From NCBI GenBank assembly GCA_052289195.1, contig DAWAJD010000005.1, positions 1-64,000 of the forward strand: DNA of 64,000 nucleotides, read 5' to 3'. The notes beneath the pieces are model-generated. The model searched no databases and was not told the DNA's origin. It saw only the letters and a program-made list of their open reading frames with translations. This document shows, piece after piece, positions 16,008 to 23,189 of the stretch (position 1 is its first letter; the number at the start of each line of letters is the position of its first letter). Both the position numbers and the translations under genes were made by a program. Source of the stretch: UBA4644 sp900555855 (GTDB lineage: Bacteria > Bacillota > Clostridia > Oscillospirales > Butyricicoccaceae).

Positions 16008-17462
16008 TCAGTCTGCCATGCAGAGCCCCTCCAGCACCTCGCTGCCGAAGCGCGGGCCATCGGGCGTTTCCAGCGCAAAGGCGTCGGAAAGCTTCAGCCA
16101 GCGGGAAGTGCCCCCTTCCTCCCGGGCCCGGACCCAGAGCAGATCGTCCGTCCCAACCAGCGTCAGCGTTTCGCCGGGCTGGGCGGCGCCGGTGGCGGGC
16201 GCGCCGGCGTCCTTGTCTGCGCCGGACCAGAGGAATATCGGCTGCAGCACCGTTACGGGAAACTCCTGCGTGGCGGCATATTCCGTCTGGGGCTGCCGCA
16301 CCAGCCAGCCCCGGCTGTTCAGCGCATATTCCGCGTCGGCAAACCAGGTCTGCAAAACGCTGAGACGGAAATAGCTCTTCACCGTACCGCTGCCGGAGAA
16401 TTCCATGTCTGACCAGTCCAGCACGGGGCTGAAGATCAGTCCCTCCAGCTTGCCGATGCAGCGGAGCGTCGTGCCGTCAAAGCGGAAGAAGGTGGTGGCG
16501 TAGTCGTCGCTGGGACCCCATTCCTGAAGGGCGATCTCCAGATAGCCGTCGGTCTCGTCCAGATCCGTGATGGCGTAGGCCGGGTCCGGATGCTCAAAAT
16601 AGACGCCTGCTTCGGTAAGGGCCGGGGCGTAGTCCATGCCGTTGATGACGAAATGCGCCAGCGCTTGCTCCGGCTCCGCTTCGTCGCTTTCCGGCGGCAG
16701 CGCCGCCAGGACCGTGTCGCCTGTGCTGCCGGGATACAGGGGACAAAGCACCGCCTTGCCGCATTCCACGATGAGGGGATAGACCTGGGGATCGTCCACA
16801 AAGGTCAGCCCGTCCAGCGCGATCTCCGTGCCGCCGCCGATGGCAAAGGAAAGCTCCGGCGTGCAGCGGAAAAGATAGCGCGCCGCGCCGGAATAAAGGG
16901 GCTGCTGCCAGAGGGCGGTCAGCTCGTAAATGCGCTTTTCAAAGGCCGAGTAGTCCAGCGTCAGCAGCGTCCCCTGAACGGAGCCCTCCATGGGATCGGA
17001 GGGGAGGATGCCCCAGCCGGCCTCGTCCCAGCTGCGGACGGTGAGCGTGTCCGGCGGGACGGCAAAGTCCAGCGCCAGCGTTTCCTGCCGGGTGGGCAGC
17101 TGCGGGATGTCCTCCAGCGGGATGGCGGTGGTTTCTGCGGAGAGAAGATCTGTCCCGGCGGTGCTTCCGCCGGCGGTGGCATAGCTCCAGCGGTCCGGCT
17201 GGAGCAGCGCAGTGACCGTGCCGCCGTCTGCCTGCAGCGTCAGCGCCGGCGGGGCAGAAAGGGCGCCCTCCGCAGGATCGGTGGGCTTGGGGCCGGGGGC
17301 TTCCGGGGCCTCCGGCGTCTCCGGCGGGGTCTCCGGCGTCGGGCTGGGCTGGGCGGGGCCTTCCGCCGTGTCGCCGGGCGTGGGCTTGCTTCCGCAGGAG
17401 GAAAGCAGCGCCAAAACCAGCATCAGGGCCAAAAACAGGGAAAAAACCGCTCTTTTTTTCAT
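16008..17462 (-). CDS. Lipoprotein with Pro/Glu-rich linker and SH3-like C-terminus
   Basis: A 484-residue lipoprotein of unknown function. Signal peptide with lipobox LSSC (Cys 23), a Pro/Glu/Thr-rich linker (about 25-65) that spans the wall, a mixed alpha/beta middle (about 75-395), and a final segment (about 405-475; PVTVLQPIFLW...GETLTLVGTDDLLWVRAR...RWLKLSD) that reads like a bacterial SH3 domain, a fold often used to bind wall peptides. Its promoter diverges from the D-glutamate-cyclase gene. No enzyme motif is visible. Confidence 0.72.
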   Translation of the reverse strand: MKKRAVFSLFLALMLVLALLSSCGSKPTPGDTAEGPAQPSPTPETPPETPEAPEAPGPKPTDPAEGALSAPPALTLQADGGTVTALLQPDRWSYATAGGSTAGTDLLSAETTAIPLEDIPQLPTRQETLALDFAVPPDTLTVRSWDEAGWGILPSDPMEGSVQGTLLTLDYSAFEKRIYELTALWQQPLYSGAARYLFRCTPELSFAIGGGTEIALDGLTFVDDPQVYPLIVECGKAVLCPLYPGSTGDTVLAALPPESDEAEPEQALAHFVINGMDYAPALTEAGVYFEHPDPAYAITDLDETDGYLEIALQEWGPSDDYATTFFRFDGTTLRCIGKLEGLIFSPVLDWSDMEFSGSGTVKSYFRLSVLQTWFADAEYALNSRGWLVRQPQTEYAATQEFPVTVLQPIFLWSGADKDAGAPATGAAQPGETLTLVGTDDLLWVRAREEGGTSRWLKLSDAFALETPDGPRFGSEVLEGLCMAD

Positions 17463-17495
17463 AAAACCGCTCCTTTCGGATGGATCTTTCGCTTT

Positions 17496-17524
17496 ATTTT
17501 ACCACGAAAGCCCGGGTTTATCAA
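17496..17524 (-). promoter_or_regulatory. Promoter of the SH3-like lipoprotein gene
   Basis: Minus strand TTGATA, 17-bp spacer, TAAAAT, 34 bp before the ATG. Confidence 0.7.
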
Positions 17525-17564
17525 CGGTCAGGCGCTGCCGGGGCTTCCTTTTTGCGGCGGACTG

Positions 17565-17573
17565 TGCTATACT
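17565..17573 (+). promoter_or_regulatory. Extended -10 promoter of the D-glutamate-cyclase fusion gene
   Basis: TGC-TATACT (17565-17573), 43 bp before the ATG at 17617; the -35 is weak (TTCCTT). Confidence 0.65.
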
Positions 17574-17616
17574 GCGAAAAGATACGAAAGCTGTAGAAAA
17601 GCGGAGGACGGAGCGT

Positions 17617-19272
17617 ATGGAAGCAGTGTTTGAGCGGATCTGGAAGGTCATGGAGGCAGATCCGGGCAACCGGGGCCTGACTCGGGATGTGCCCCGGCCT
17701 GATCTGGCCGCCCTTGGACGGAGCCTGCTGGAGGCGGGCGAGGTGTTCATCCTTTCGGGCTTCCCGGTGCAGAAGGCCGGCGGCGCGGGGGAGACGGACG
17801 GCCCGGTGGGCGCCTGCGATCTGGCGGCGGTGCTCTGCAGTCTGGACAAAAAGGTCACCGTGCTCACCGACGAGCCCTCCTGCGCCGCGCTGCTGACCGC
17901 CTGCGAGCAATATGCGCCCGGCGCGGAGGTGCTGTGCGTGCCCCGGCGGGGCGGCCCGGCCTTTTGCTACCGTCTGCTGAAGCAGCGCCGGCCAACACAT
18001 ATTATCGCCATCGAGCGCCCCGGCAAGGGCCGGGACGGCCATTACCATAATTTCCGGGGAGAATGGATCGACGAGCTGCTTTCCGACACCGACCTGCTGA
18101 TGCAGGCGGAAAACGCGGTAAAGATCGGCATCGGCGACGGCGGCAACGAGCTTGGCATGGGCGCGCTGCGCAGCCAGATCGAGCGGCAGGTGGAGCGGGG
18201 CGACCTGATCTGCGCCGAGGCAAAGGCGGATTTCACGCTGACCTCCGGCGTGTCCAACTGGTGGGGCTGGGGCATCCGGGCGGTGCTCACCGCGCTCACC
18301 GGGCGGGATCTCATGCCCACAGAGCAGCAGGAATGGGCGCTGCTGCGGGCCATCGTGGCGCAGGGCTGCGTAGACGGCGTCACGGGGCAGGCGGAGCTGA
18401 CGGTGGATCATCTTTCGCAGGAGGAAAATCTTGCAGTCCTGCGGGCCCTGCGGGAGGCAGTGCGCCTGCCGGATTATGGAAGGATGGAGCCGGCGCAGGC
18501 CCGGCGGCTGTTTCGGGCAGACGCGCTGGTGCGGCCCACGGCAGGGATGTGCGCAGGCTATGCCCAGTGCAATCTGCTGGCGCTGCCCTCGGCGCTGGCG
18601 GCGGACTTCCGGGAGTTTGCCCGGCGAAATCCCTTTTCCTGCCCGGTGCTGGAGGAAAGCGAGCGGGGCAGCCGCAGCCTGAAGCTGCTGGGGCGCGATC
18701 TGGATCTTGCCCGGGATTTTCCTCGCTACCGGATCTGGAAGGACGGCGTGCTGACAGATCAGCCCCTGGATCTGGAGGAGTATTGGAACGAGGATCTGGT
18801 GGCCTTCCTCATCGGCTGCAGCTTTTCCTTTGAAGACGCGCTGCTGCAGGCCGGCGTGCCGGTGCGGCACATTGAGGAGGGGCGCAATGTGCCCATGTTC
18901 CGCACCTCCATCGACTGCGAGCCCTATGGGGCGTTTTCCGGCAAAATGGTGGTGAGCATGCGCCCCATGACGCCGGAGAAGGCGGAACAGGCCCGGGAGA
19001 TCACGGCCCGGATGCCCCGCGTCCATGGCGCCCCGGTGCAGATCGGCCATCCGGAGCGCATTGGCGTCCGGGATATTCTCCGTCCGGATTTCGGCGACGC
19101 CGTCACGGTAAAGGCGGGGGAGATCCCCGTGTTCTGGCCCTGCGGCGTGACGCCACAGTCGGTGGTGATGCAGGTGCGTCCGCCCTTCGCCATCACCCAT
19201 GCGCCGGGACATATGCTCATCACCGATGTGAAAAACAGCGACCTGATGACGCCGCCGCAGGAAAAGCGCTGA
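17617..19272 (+). CDS. D-glutamate cyclase-like fusion, domains in reversed order (DUF4392 then DUF1445)
   Basis: A 551-residue protein. Residues about 1-285 match the DUF4392/GLUCM-like domain (KIGIGDGGNELGMGALR near 168, SGVSNWWGWGIRAVLTALTG near 210). Residues about 300-540 match the DUF1445 (YcsI) family: MCAGYAQCNLLALP near 310, DLVAFLIGCSFSFEDALL near 392, VRHIEEGRNVPMFRTSI near 412, FWPCGVTPQSV near 507. In the animal mitochondrial D-glutamate cyclase DGLUCY the DUF1445 part is N-terminal and the GLUCM-like part C-terminal, so this is a swapped fusion. It likely acts on D-glutamate/5-oxo-D-proline, by family. GCGGAGG precedes the start at 17617. Confidence 0.85.
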   Translation: MEAVFERIWKVMEADPGNRGLTRDVPRPDLAALGRSLLEAGEVFILSGFPVQKAGGAGETDGPVGACDLAAVLCSLDKKVTVLTDEPSCAALLTACEQYAPGAEVLCVPRRGGPAFCYRLLKQRRPTHIIAIERPGKGRDGHYHNFRGEWIDELLSDTDLLMQAENAVKIGIGDGGNELGMGALRSQIERQVERGDLICAEAKADFTLTSGVSNWWGWGIRAVLTALTGRDLMPTEQQEWALLRAIVAQGCVDGVTGQAELTVDHLSQEENLAVLRALREAVRLPDYGRMEPAQARRLFRADALVRPTAGMCAGYAQCNLLALPSALAADFREFARRNPFSCPVLEESERGSRSLKLLGRDLDLARDFPRYRIWKDGVLTDQPLDLEEYWNEDLVAFLIGCSFSFEDALLQAGVPVRHIEEGRNVPMFRTSIDCEPYGAFSGKMVVSMRPMTPEKAEQAREITARMPRVHGAPVQIGHPERIGVRDILRPDFGDAVTVKAGEIPVFWPCGVTPQSVVMQVRPPFAITHAPGHMLITDVKNSDLMTPPQEKR

Positions 19273-19288
19273 AATCGCGGAAAAATAC

Positions 19289-19317
19289 TTGATTTTTTCC
19301 CCGGAATCAGTTATACT
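19289..19317 (+). promoter_or_regulatory. Promoter of tRNA-Thr
   Basis: TTGATT (19289-19294), 17-bp spacer, TATACT (19312-19317), about 40 bp before the tRNA. Confidence 0.75.
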
Positions 19318-19320
19318 ATA

Positions 19321-19349
19321 CGGGCGGTGGAAAAATTCGCCGCCCGTTT
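19321..19349 (+). terminator. Hairpin between the cyclase gene and tRNA-Thr
   Basis: CGGGCGG / CCGCCCG stem followed by TTTT. It could terminate the 551-residue gene, yet it also lies after the tRNA promoter, so it may be part of the tRNA precursor 5' leader. Confidence 0.5.
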
Positions 19350-19357
19350 TGACCTCT

Positions 19358-19433
19358 GCTGGAATAGCTCAGTCGGTAGAGCAGCTGATTCGTAATCAGC
19401 AGGTCGCGTGTTCAAGTCACGTTTCCAGCTCCA
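19358..19433 (+). tRNA. tRNA-Thr (anticodon CGT)
   Basis: A 76-nt cloverleaf with encoded CCA. Acceptor GCTGGAA/TTCCAGC, D arm GCTC...GAGC, anticodon stem GCTGA/TCAGC with loop TTCGTAA (anticodon CGT at 19391-19393), T arm with TTCAAGT loop. It reads ACG threonine codons. Accessory DNA begins directly after it, so its 3' end is a likely integration site. Confidence 0.96.
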
Positions 19434-19531
19434 GAAGCACCGAAAGCCATTCGGAGTGTGTCGATAAAGAAGTCCCTTAAAAGCATTGAGAATACTAACT
19501 TTATTGACAGACGCCAAAAGTGACAGGTCGA

Positions 19532-19570
19532 AAAAGGACACTATCTGAAAAAGATGGTGTCCTTTTTTCA
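19532..19570 (+). terminator. Strong hairpin before the repA-like gene
   Basis: AAAAAGGACAC...GTGTCCTTTTTT stem around a TATCTGAAAAAGATG core. It can terminate tRNA transcription in the plus direction and works in both directions. Confidence 0.75.
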
Positions 19571-19600
19571 TGCTCTTTTCTGGCTGTAAGGAGGAAAAAC

Positions 19601-20362
19601 ATGGCGGAGAACATGATATATGACTATTACTATGGAGACGAGAGCAGCCAATTTTCTTTTTATCGCATCCCCCGCCAGCTTATCACGGGGCAGCATTTCA
19701 AAAAAGTATCCACTGATGCAAAGCTGCTATACGGCCTCCTGCTTGACCGAATGGGCTTATCTGCCCGGAATGGCTGGTATGATGACGCTGGCCGGGTCTA
19801 TATTTTTTACACGCTGGATGAGATTCAGGAGGACTTGAGCTGCGGCCACGAAAAAGCTGTCAAGCTGCTGTCCGAACTGGACGCAGACAAAGGCTGTGGG
19901 CTGATCGAGCGCGTGAAACAAGGGCAAGGAAGGCCGGCAAAAATCTATGTCAAGCGCTTCACCACACGCCAGATAACCGCTGAATCCCTTGCGCCGCAGG
20001 AGCTTCCCAGACTTCCGAAAATCGGAAGTCAAGAAGTCGGAAAATCAGAAGTCAAGGCTTCCGAAAAACAGAAGTCAAGACTTCCGGTTTTCAGAAGTGC
20101 AGACTTTGGAAAATCGGACGGTAATTATATTGAATCTAATCAAACTGATTTCAGCTATAAAAATCAATCTATCCATCCATCCATCACCTTCCGCTTCCTT
20201 CATCGCTACCCGGACAATTTCCATGCAGGCATCGTCTGCGGCAGAGCCGAGGACGGCAGCCTGCTGGTGATCCACTGCGCCAGCGGATACAACAATGTGG
20301 TCATCACGGGAACGGACGGCTTTGCAGTTGCTGCAAGGCCGGGCTGCTTTTCGGGTCATTGA
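19601..20362 (+). pseudogene. Chimeric remnant: RepA N-terminus fused to NlpC/P60 C-terminal tail
   Basis: A 253-residue frame. Residues 1 to about 185 match the replication initiator protein A of Firmicutes conjugative elements (MAENMIYDYYYG start, FSFYRIPRQLI, DAKLLYGLLLDRMGLS, then the Lys/Ser/Gln-rich QKSRLP linker). From about 195 on the sequence switches to NFHAGIVCGRAEDGSLLVIHCASGYNNVV..., which reads as the end of the NlpC/P60-type wall hydrolase found in the same class of elements. RepA normally runs on with its own C-terminal domain. An internal deletion that joined two genes in frame explains this best. AAGGAGG precedes the start, so it may still be translated. Confidence 0.75.
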
Positions 20363-20384
20363 CTTTTTTCGACGGAGAAATATA

Positions 20385-20413
20385 TTGCAAATCAAAGAGC
20401 CATCCTATATACT
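20385..20413 (+). promoter_or_regulatory. Promoter of the VapD-like toxin pair
   Basis: TTGCAA (20385-20390), 17-bp spacer, TATACT (20408-20413). The in-frame codon at 20414 touches the -10, so translation starts at 20459. Confidence 0.8.
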
Positions 20414-20458
20414 ATGGGTGTAGAAGATGGTATTTTTCAGGCGACAGGAGGCGATACC

Positions 20459-20794
20459 ATGCTGAAGCTGGAAATCAAATTCAATGATGCACAGATGCAA
20501 GCGGATCATAAGTATGCCCCGGAGTCCATTTATGCCGCACTGGATAAATCCTTTGCCAAGTATCATTTCCGCAGAGAGACACTTTCTGACGGGACGATCT
20601 GCTACTATGGAAACGGGATGGCGCGTGATTATGGCACCTTTGGCCGACTTATCACCACCTTGAAGGACAAGGAGTGGTTTATGGCCTATCTCATCAAGTG
20701 GCTTTGGTACAACAGTGATGACGGAGAAAACGAAGCAGACTTCACCGTGGAGGATGTTCTCTATCATTATGCCCACCGCGAGAGTGCTGCGTAA
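20459..20794 (+). CDS. Hypothetical protein, probable partner (antitoxin) of VapD-like protein
   Basis: A 111-residue acidic protein with no family I recognise. It starts after CAGGAGG and ends one base into the next start (TAATG overlap), so the two are translationally coupled. By position it would be the antitoxin of the VapD-like toxin, as VapX precedes VapD in Haemophilus, but no similarity to VapX is evident. Several aromatic residues (KEWFMAYLIKWLWYNS) form a likely interaction helix near residue 75. Confidence 0.6.
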   Translation: MLKLEIKFNDAQMQADHKYAPESIYAALDKSFAKYHFRRETLSDGTICYYGNGMARDYGTFGRLITTLKDKEWFMAYLIKWLWYNSDDGENEADFTVEDVLYHYAHRESAA

Positions 20795-21129
20795 TGGCGA
20801 GAAAAGAGGCCAAGCGCTTTAAGGCTCTTTATTTTGATTTACGGATCAAGGATTTGGAAGAACACTATTCCAAATCCCGCCCCAAAGGCGCTTATGAGAA
20901 GATACAGAAATTCTTGATCAGGCGCAGCTTCTCACATGAGCAGTATTCCGGCTATCATTCTCTATATAAAACCACAGACTTGGAGATTTTCGATCTGATC
21001 CGGGATATGAGCGATACCTTCCCGTGGCTTCAGCACTGCGTCAACCATTTTGAAGTAACCAATGTTGGAGCCAACCATGACCTGATGGATCTGTTCATGG
21101 AGGATGTGGAAGATCCCATCGCTCTGTAA
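20794..21129 (+). CDS. VapD-like endoribonuclease toxin candidate
   Basis: A 111-residue protein matching the VapD pattern: ALYFDLRIKDLEEHY with the catalytic-position Asp of the FDL motif near residue 13, GAYEKIQKFLIRRSF, then a beta strand with a Y-S-G-Y-H turn, and DTFPWLQHCVNHFEV near 75, comparable to the PWL..CV segment of VapD. VapD has a ferredoxin-like, Cas2-related fold and cleaves RNA. It is coupled to the gene before it and followed by a strong terminator. Toxicity is inferred from the family. Confidence 0.7.
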   Translation: MARKEAKRFKALYFDLRIKDLEEHYSKSRPKGAYEKIQKFLIRRSFSHEQYSGYHSLYKTTDLEIFDLIRDMSDTFPWLQHCVNHFEVTNVGANHDLMDLFMEDVEDPIAL

Positions 21130-21168
21130 GCGCTGTCGAAATTCGTCTCAAATCGAGACACATTGTTT

Positions 21169-21213
21169 CAGGCCCACACTGCCGTATCGGTAGTGTGGGC
21201 CTGCTTTTTCTTT
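21169..21213 (+). terminator. Terminator of the VapD-like pair
   Basis: CAGGCCCACACTGCC / GGTAGTGTGGGCCTG stem followed by CTTTTTCTTTT. Confidence 0.92.
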
Positions 21214-21300
21214 TCCTAAAGTGACAGCGACCGCCGGTGCAGATGCCAACAACTGATGCGATATGTAAAGCAGATACAGCTGTTGGCGCGTAAAGCGTCG

Positions 21301-21330
21301 AAAAATGCGTCTCATTTTGAGACGCATTTT
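21301..21330 (-). terminator. Palindromic terminator of the XRE gene
   Basis: AAAATGCGTCTCA / TGAGACGCATTTT with a 3-base loop, at the end of the minus-strand XRE gene. GTCTC-n5-GAGAC also occurs at 21145-21159, so the palindrome may double as a binding site. Confidence 0.7.
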
Positions 21331-21333
21331 GGC

Positions 21334-21606
21334 TCATTTCGATTTCAATATCCTGTCGGGGAATACAGATGCGTTGATAAGATCGGCAGGATCGACCTCC
21401 AGGGCATCGGCAATATCATAGAACACATCCAGTGAAAAGCTGTGCGCCAGATTAGGCGCTTCAATCGTGCTGATGAGAGAACGGCTGACACCGGCCTTTT
21501 CCGCCAGCTTCTCCTGTGACAGGCCGCGCATTTTGCGAAGCGCGGCAATAGCGATCCCAAGCTGTATGAATCGGTCACGATTCTTGAAGGATACTTCTTT
21601 GCTCAT
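21334..21606 (-). CDS. XRE-family helix-turn-helix regulator
   Basis: A 90-residue protein with an N-terminal HTH (residues about 15-70): IAIAALRKMRGLSQEKLAEKAGVSRSLISTIEAPN, then the typical FYDIADALEVDPADLIN end. Such small regulators control mobile-element or toxin genes. It lies between the VapD-like pair and the SLOG gene and is divergent from the latter, so it may regulate either. Confidence 0.85.
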   Translation of the reverse strand: MSKEVSFKNRDRFIQLGIAIAALRKMRGLSQEKLAEKAGVSRSLISTIEAPNLAHSFSLDVFYDIADALEVDPADLINASVFPDRILKSK

Positions 21607-21758
21607 ACAGTGTCCTGCCTTTCTGATGATAAGAAAATTATACGGGTTCCCGCTGTTCTTTTCTGTATATATCAGAAAGCTATTGCTTTAATTAGTAAGC
21701 AATAGTATAGTATAAGAGAGCAGATGACGGAAACCGAGAGAGAAAGCAGGTGGGCGTG

Positions 21759-22313
21759 ATGATTCATCGCTGTGCAGTCATTGGCCAGCATCCTCTGCGC
21801 TTTCCGTGGGGCTTTGACGAGGAGGACACTCAATGCCGCCGCATGAAGCTGGAGCTGGCACAGCGCATCATGGAGCTGCACCAATGCGGGATAACAGAGT
21901 TTCAGGTGGCTTGCGATCATGGTGTGGGGCTGTACGCCGCAGAGATCGTCAACACGCTGCGGGAGAATGACCAGGCCCTTCGTTTGATCTGTGTCCTGCC
22001 CCACGAAGGGCAGGCGACCAAATGGACGCCGCAGCTCCGTGACCGCTATTTTGCGATGCTGGCAAGCTGCACGGATATAGACTGTATCTCACCCTATGAG
22101 CAGCCGGATGCTCAGTTTTCAGCTTATCAGCGGATCATCGAGCGGTCGGATATGGTGCTGGCAGTTCACGATCTGAGCGCAAATGCTGACCGGGCGGAGG
22201 ATCGCGCGCTGCGCTATGCGCTGGAAGAGTTGAAAAAACCTGTTCTTGTTCTGCATCCCCAAAAGCTGACCGTGCAGGTCTTTCCGCAAGGCTCTGAAAA
22301 AACAAACGGATAA
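21759..22313 (+). CDS. SLOG-domain (DUF1273/YpsA-like) protein
   Basis: A 184-residue single-domain Rossmann-like protein: CAVIGQHPLRFPWGFDEEDTQCRRMK at the start, FQVACDHGVGLYAAEIV near 50, and SDMVLAVHDLSANADRAEDRALRYA near 140. SLOG proteins bind nucleotides and are proposed sensors in phage-defence and mobile-element settings; the role here is unknown. AGGTGG lies 5 bases before the ATG at 21759, preferred over the GTG at 21750. A terminator follows at 22324. Confidence 0.78.
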   Translation: MIHRCAVIGQHPLRFPWGFDEEDTQCRRMKLELAQRIMELHQCGITEFQVACDHGVGLYAAEIVNTLRENDQALRLICVLPHEGQATKWTPQLRDRYFAMLASCTDIDCISPYEQPDAQFSAYQRIIERSDMVLAVHDLSANADRAEDRALRYALEELKKPVLVLHPQKLTVQVFPQGSEKTNG

Positions 22314-22323
22314 ACCAATGTTG

Positions 22324-22353
22324 AAATGCGTCCCGCCGTGGGGCGCATTTTTT
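22324..22353 (+). terminator. Terminator of the SLOG gene
   Basis: AAATGCGTCCC / GGGGCGCATTT stem followed by further Ts. Confidence 0.85.
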
Positions 22354-22431
22354 ATCGCGCGGGCGTTTCTGCCCCGTATCGTACAATACCTCTGTGAGCA
22401 AGCTAAGAAAAACGATACGGAGGACGACACC

Positions 22432-23142
22432 ATGAACGAGCTGCAAGCCTTTGAAAAGCACCTGCGCGAAAACGAGAAAAGCCCCGCCACGATAGAAAAA
22501 TACCTGCGCGACGCCCGCGCCTTTCTGTGCTGGCTGGACGGGCGCAAGCCCACCAAGGAGCTGACTGTCTGCTACAAGGAAGGACTGACAGAGCGATACG
22601 AGGCCGCCAGCGTCAACTCCATGCTGGCGGGGATCAACAGCTACCTGTCCTTTTCCGGCCGCGCAGACTGCCGCGTGAAGCCCCTGCGCGTCCAGCGGAC
22701 GCTGTTCGGGAGCGAGGAACGGGAGCTCTCCCGCGAGGAATACGCCCGCCTTGTCCGCGCCGCCGTCCGCAACAAGGGGAAAACCCGCGTGATCCTCATT
22801 CCCGCCGCGCTGCGAAGGCTCCTGCTGGGCTATATGAAAAAGGCCAGCGTCACCACCGGCAGCGTGTTCCTCTCGAAAAACAAAACGCCGCTGGACCGCA
22901 GCACGGTCTGGCGGCGCATGAAAGCCCTGTGTGAGCGGGCGGGGGTGGACCCACGCAAGGTCTTTCCCCATTCTCTGCGGCATCTGTTCGCCCGCGTTTT
23001 TTACAGCGTGGAAAAGGACCTTCTGCGGCTTGCGGACATCCTCGGCCACGCCAGCGTGAACACCACGCGCATCTACACGATGGAAACCGGACGGCAGCAC
23101 ATGAAGCTGCTGGAGCGCGTCAGCCGCGTGCTGCTGACATAA
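22432..23142 (+). pseudogene. Tyrosine recombinase/integrase with deleted catalytic box I
   Basis: A 236-residue member of the tyrosine recombinases. The N-terminal SAM-like DNA-binding part (about 1-80) and the C-terminal catalytic end are intact: HSLRHLFARVF (His-x-x-Arg near 182) and LGHASVNTTRIYT with the nucleophile Tyr near 216. Between REEYARLVRAA and RNKGKTRVILIPAAL the usual block with the box I arginine (ATGIRVSEL-type) is missing, about 35-40 residues short of relatives. The frame is kept, so a protein can be made, but without that Arg strand exchange should fail. It is followed at once by 20-bp direct repeats. Confidence 0.78.
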
Positions 23143-23189
23143 TGACAATTCTGTTGCGGCACGGGCGCACATAATGACAATTCTGTTGC
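23138..23189. repeat. Pair of 20-bp direct repeats at the integrase stop codon
   Basis: CATAATGACAATTCTGTTGC occurs at 23138-23157 and 23170-23189, spaced 32 bp start to start. The first copy includes the integrase stop codon. The identity, and the break in the next gene just after the second copy, fit recombination sites or a transposition junction. Confidence 0.85.

Noticed and set aside
19311..19571. Minus-strand frame of 86 residues containing RDLNTRPADYESAALPTEL
   Set aside because: This is the well-known false translation of a tRNA gene in antisense; it covers the tRNA-Thr.
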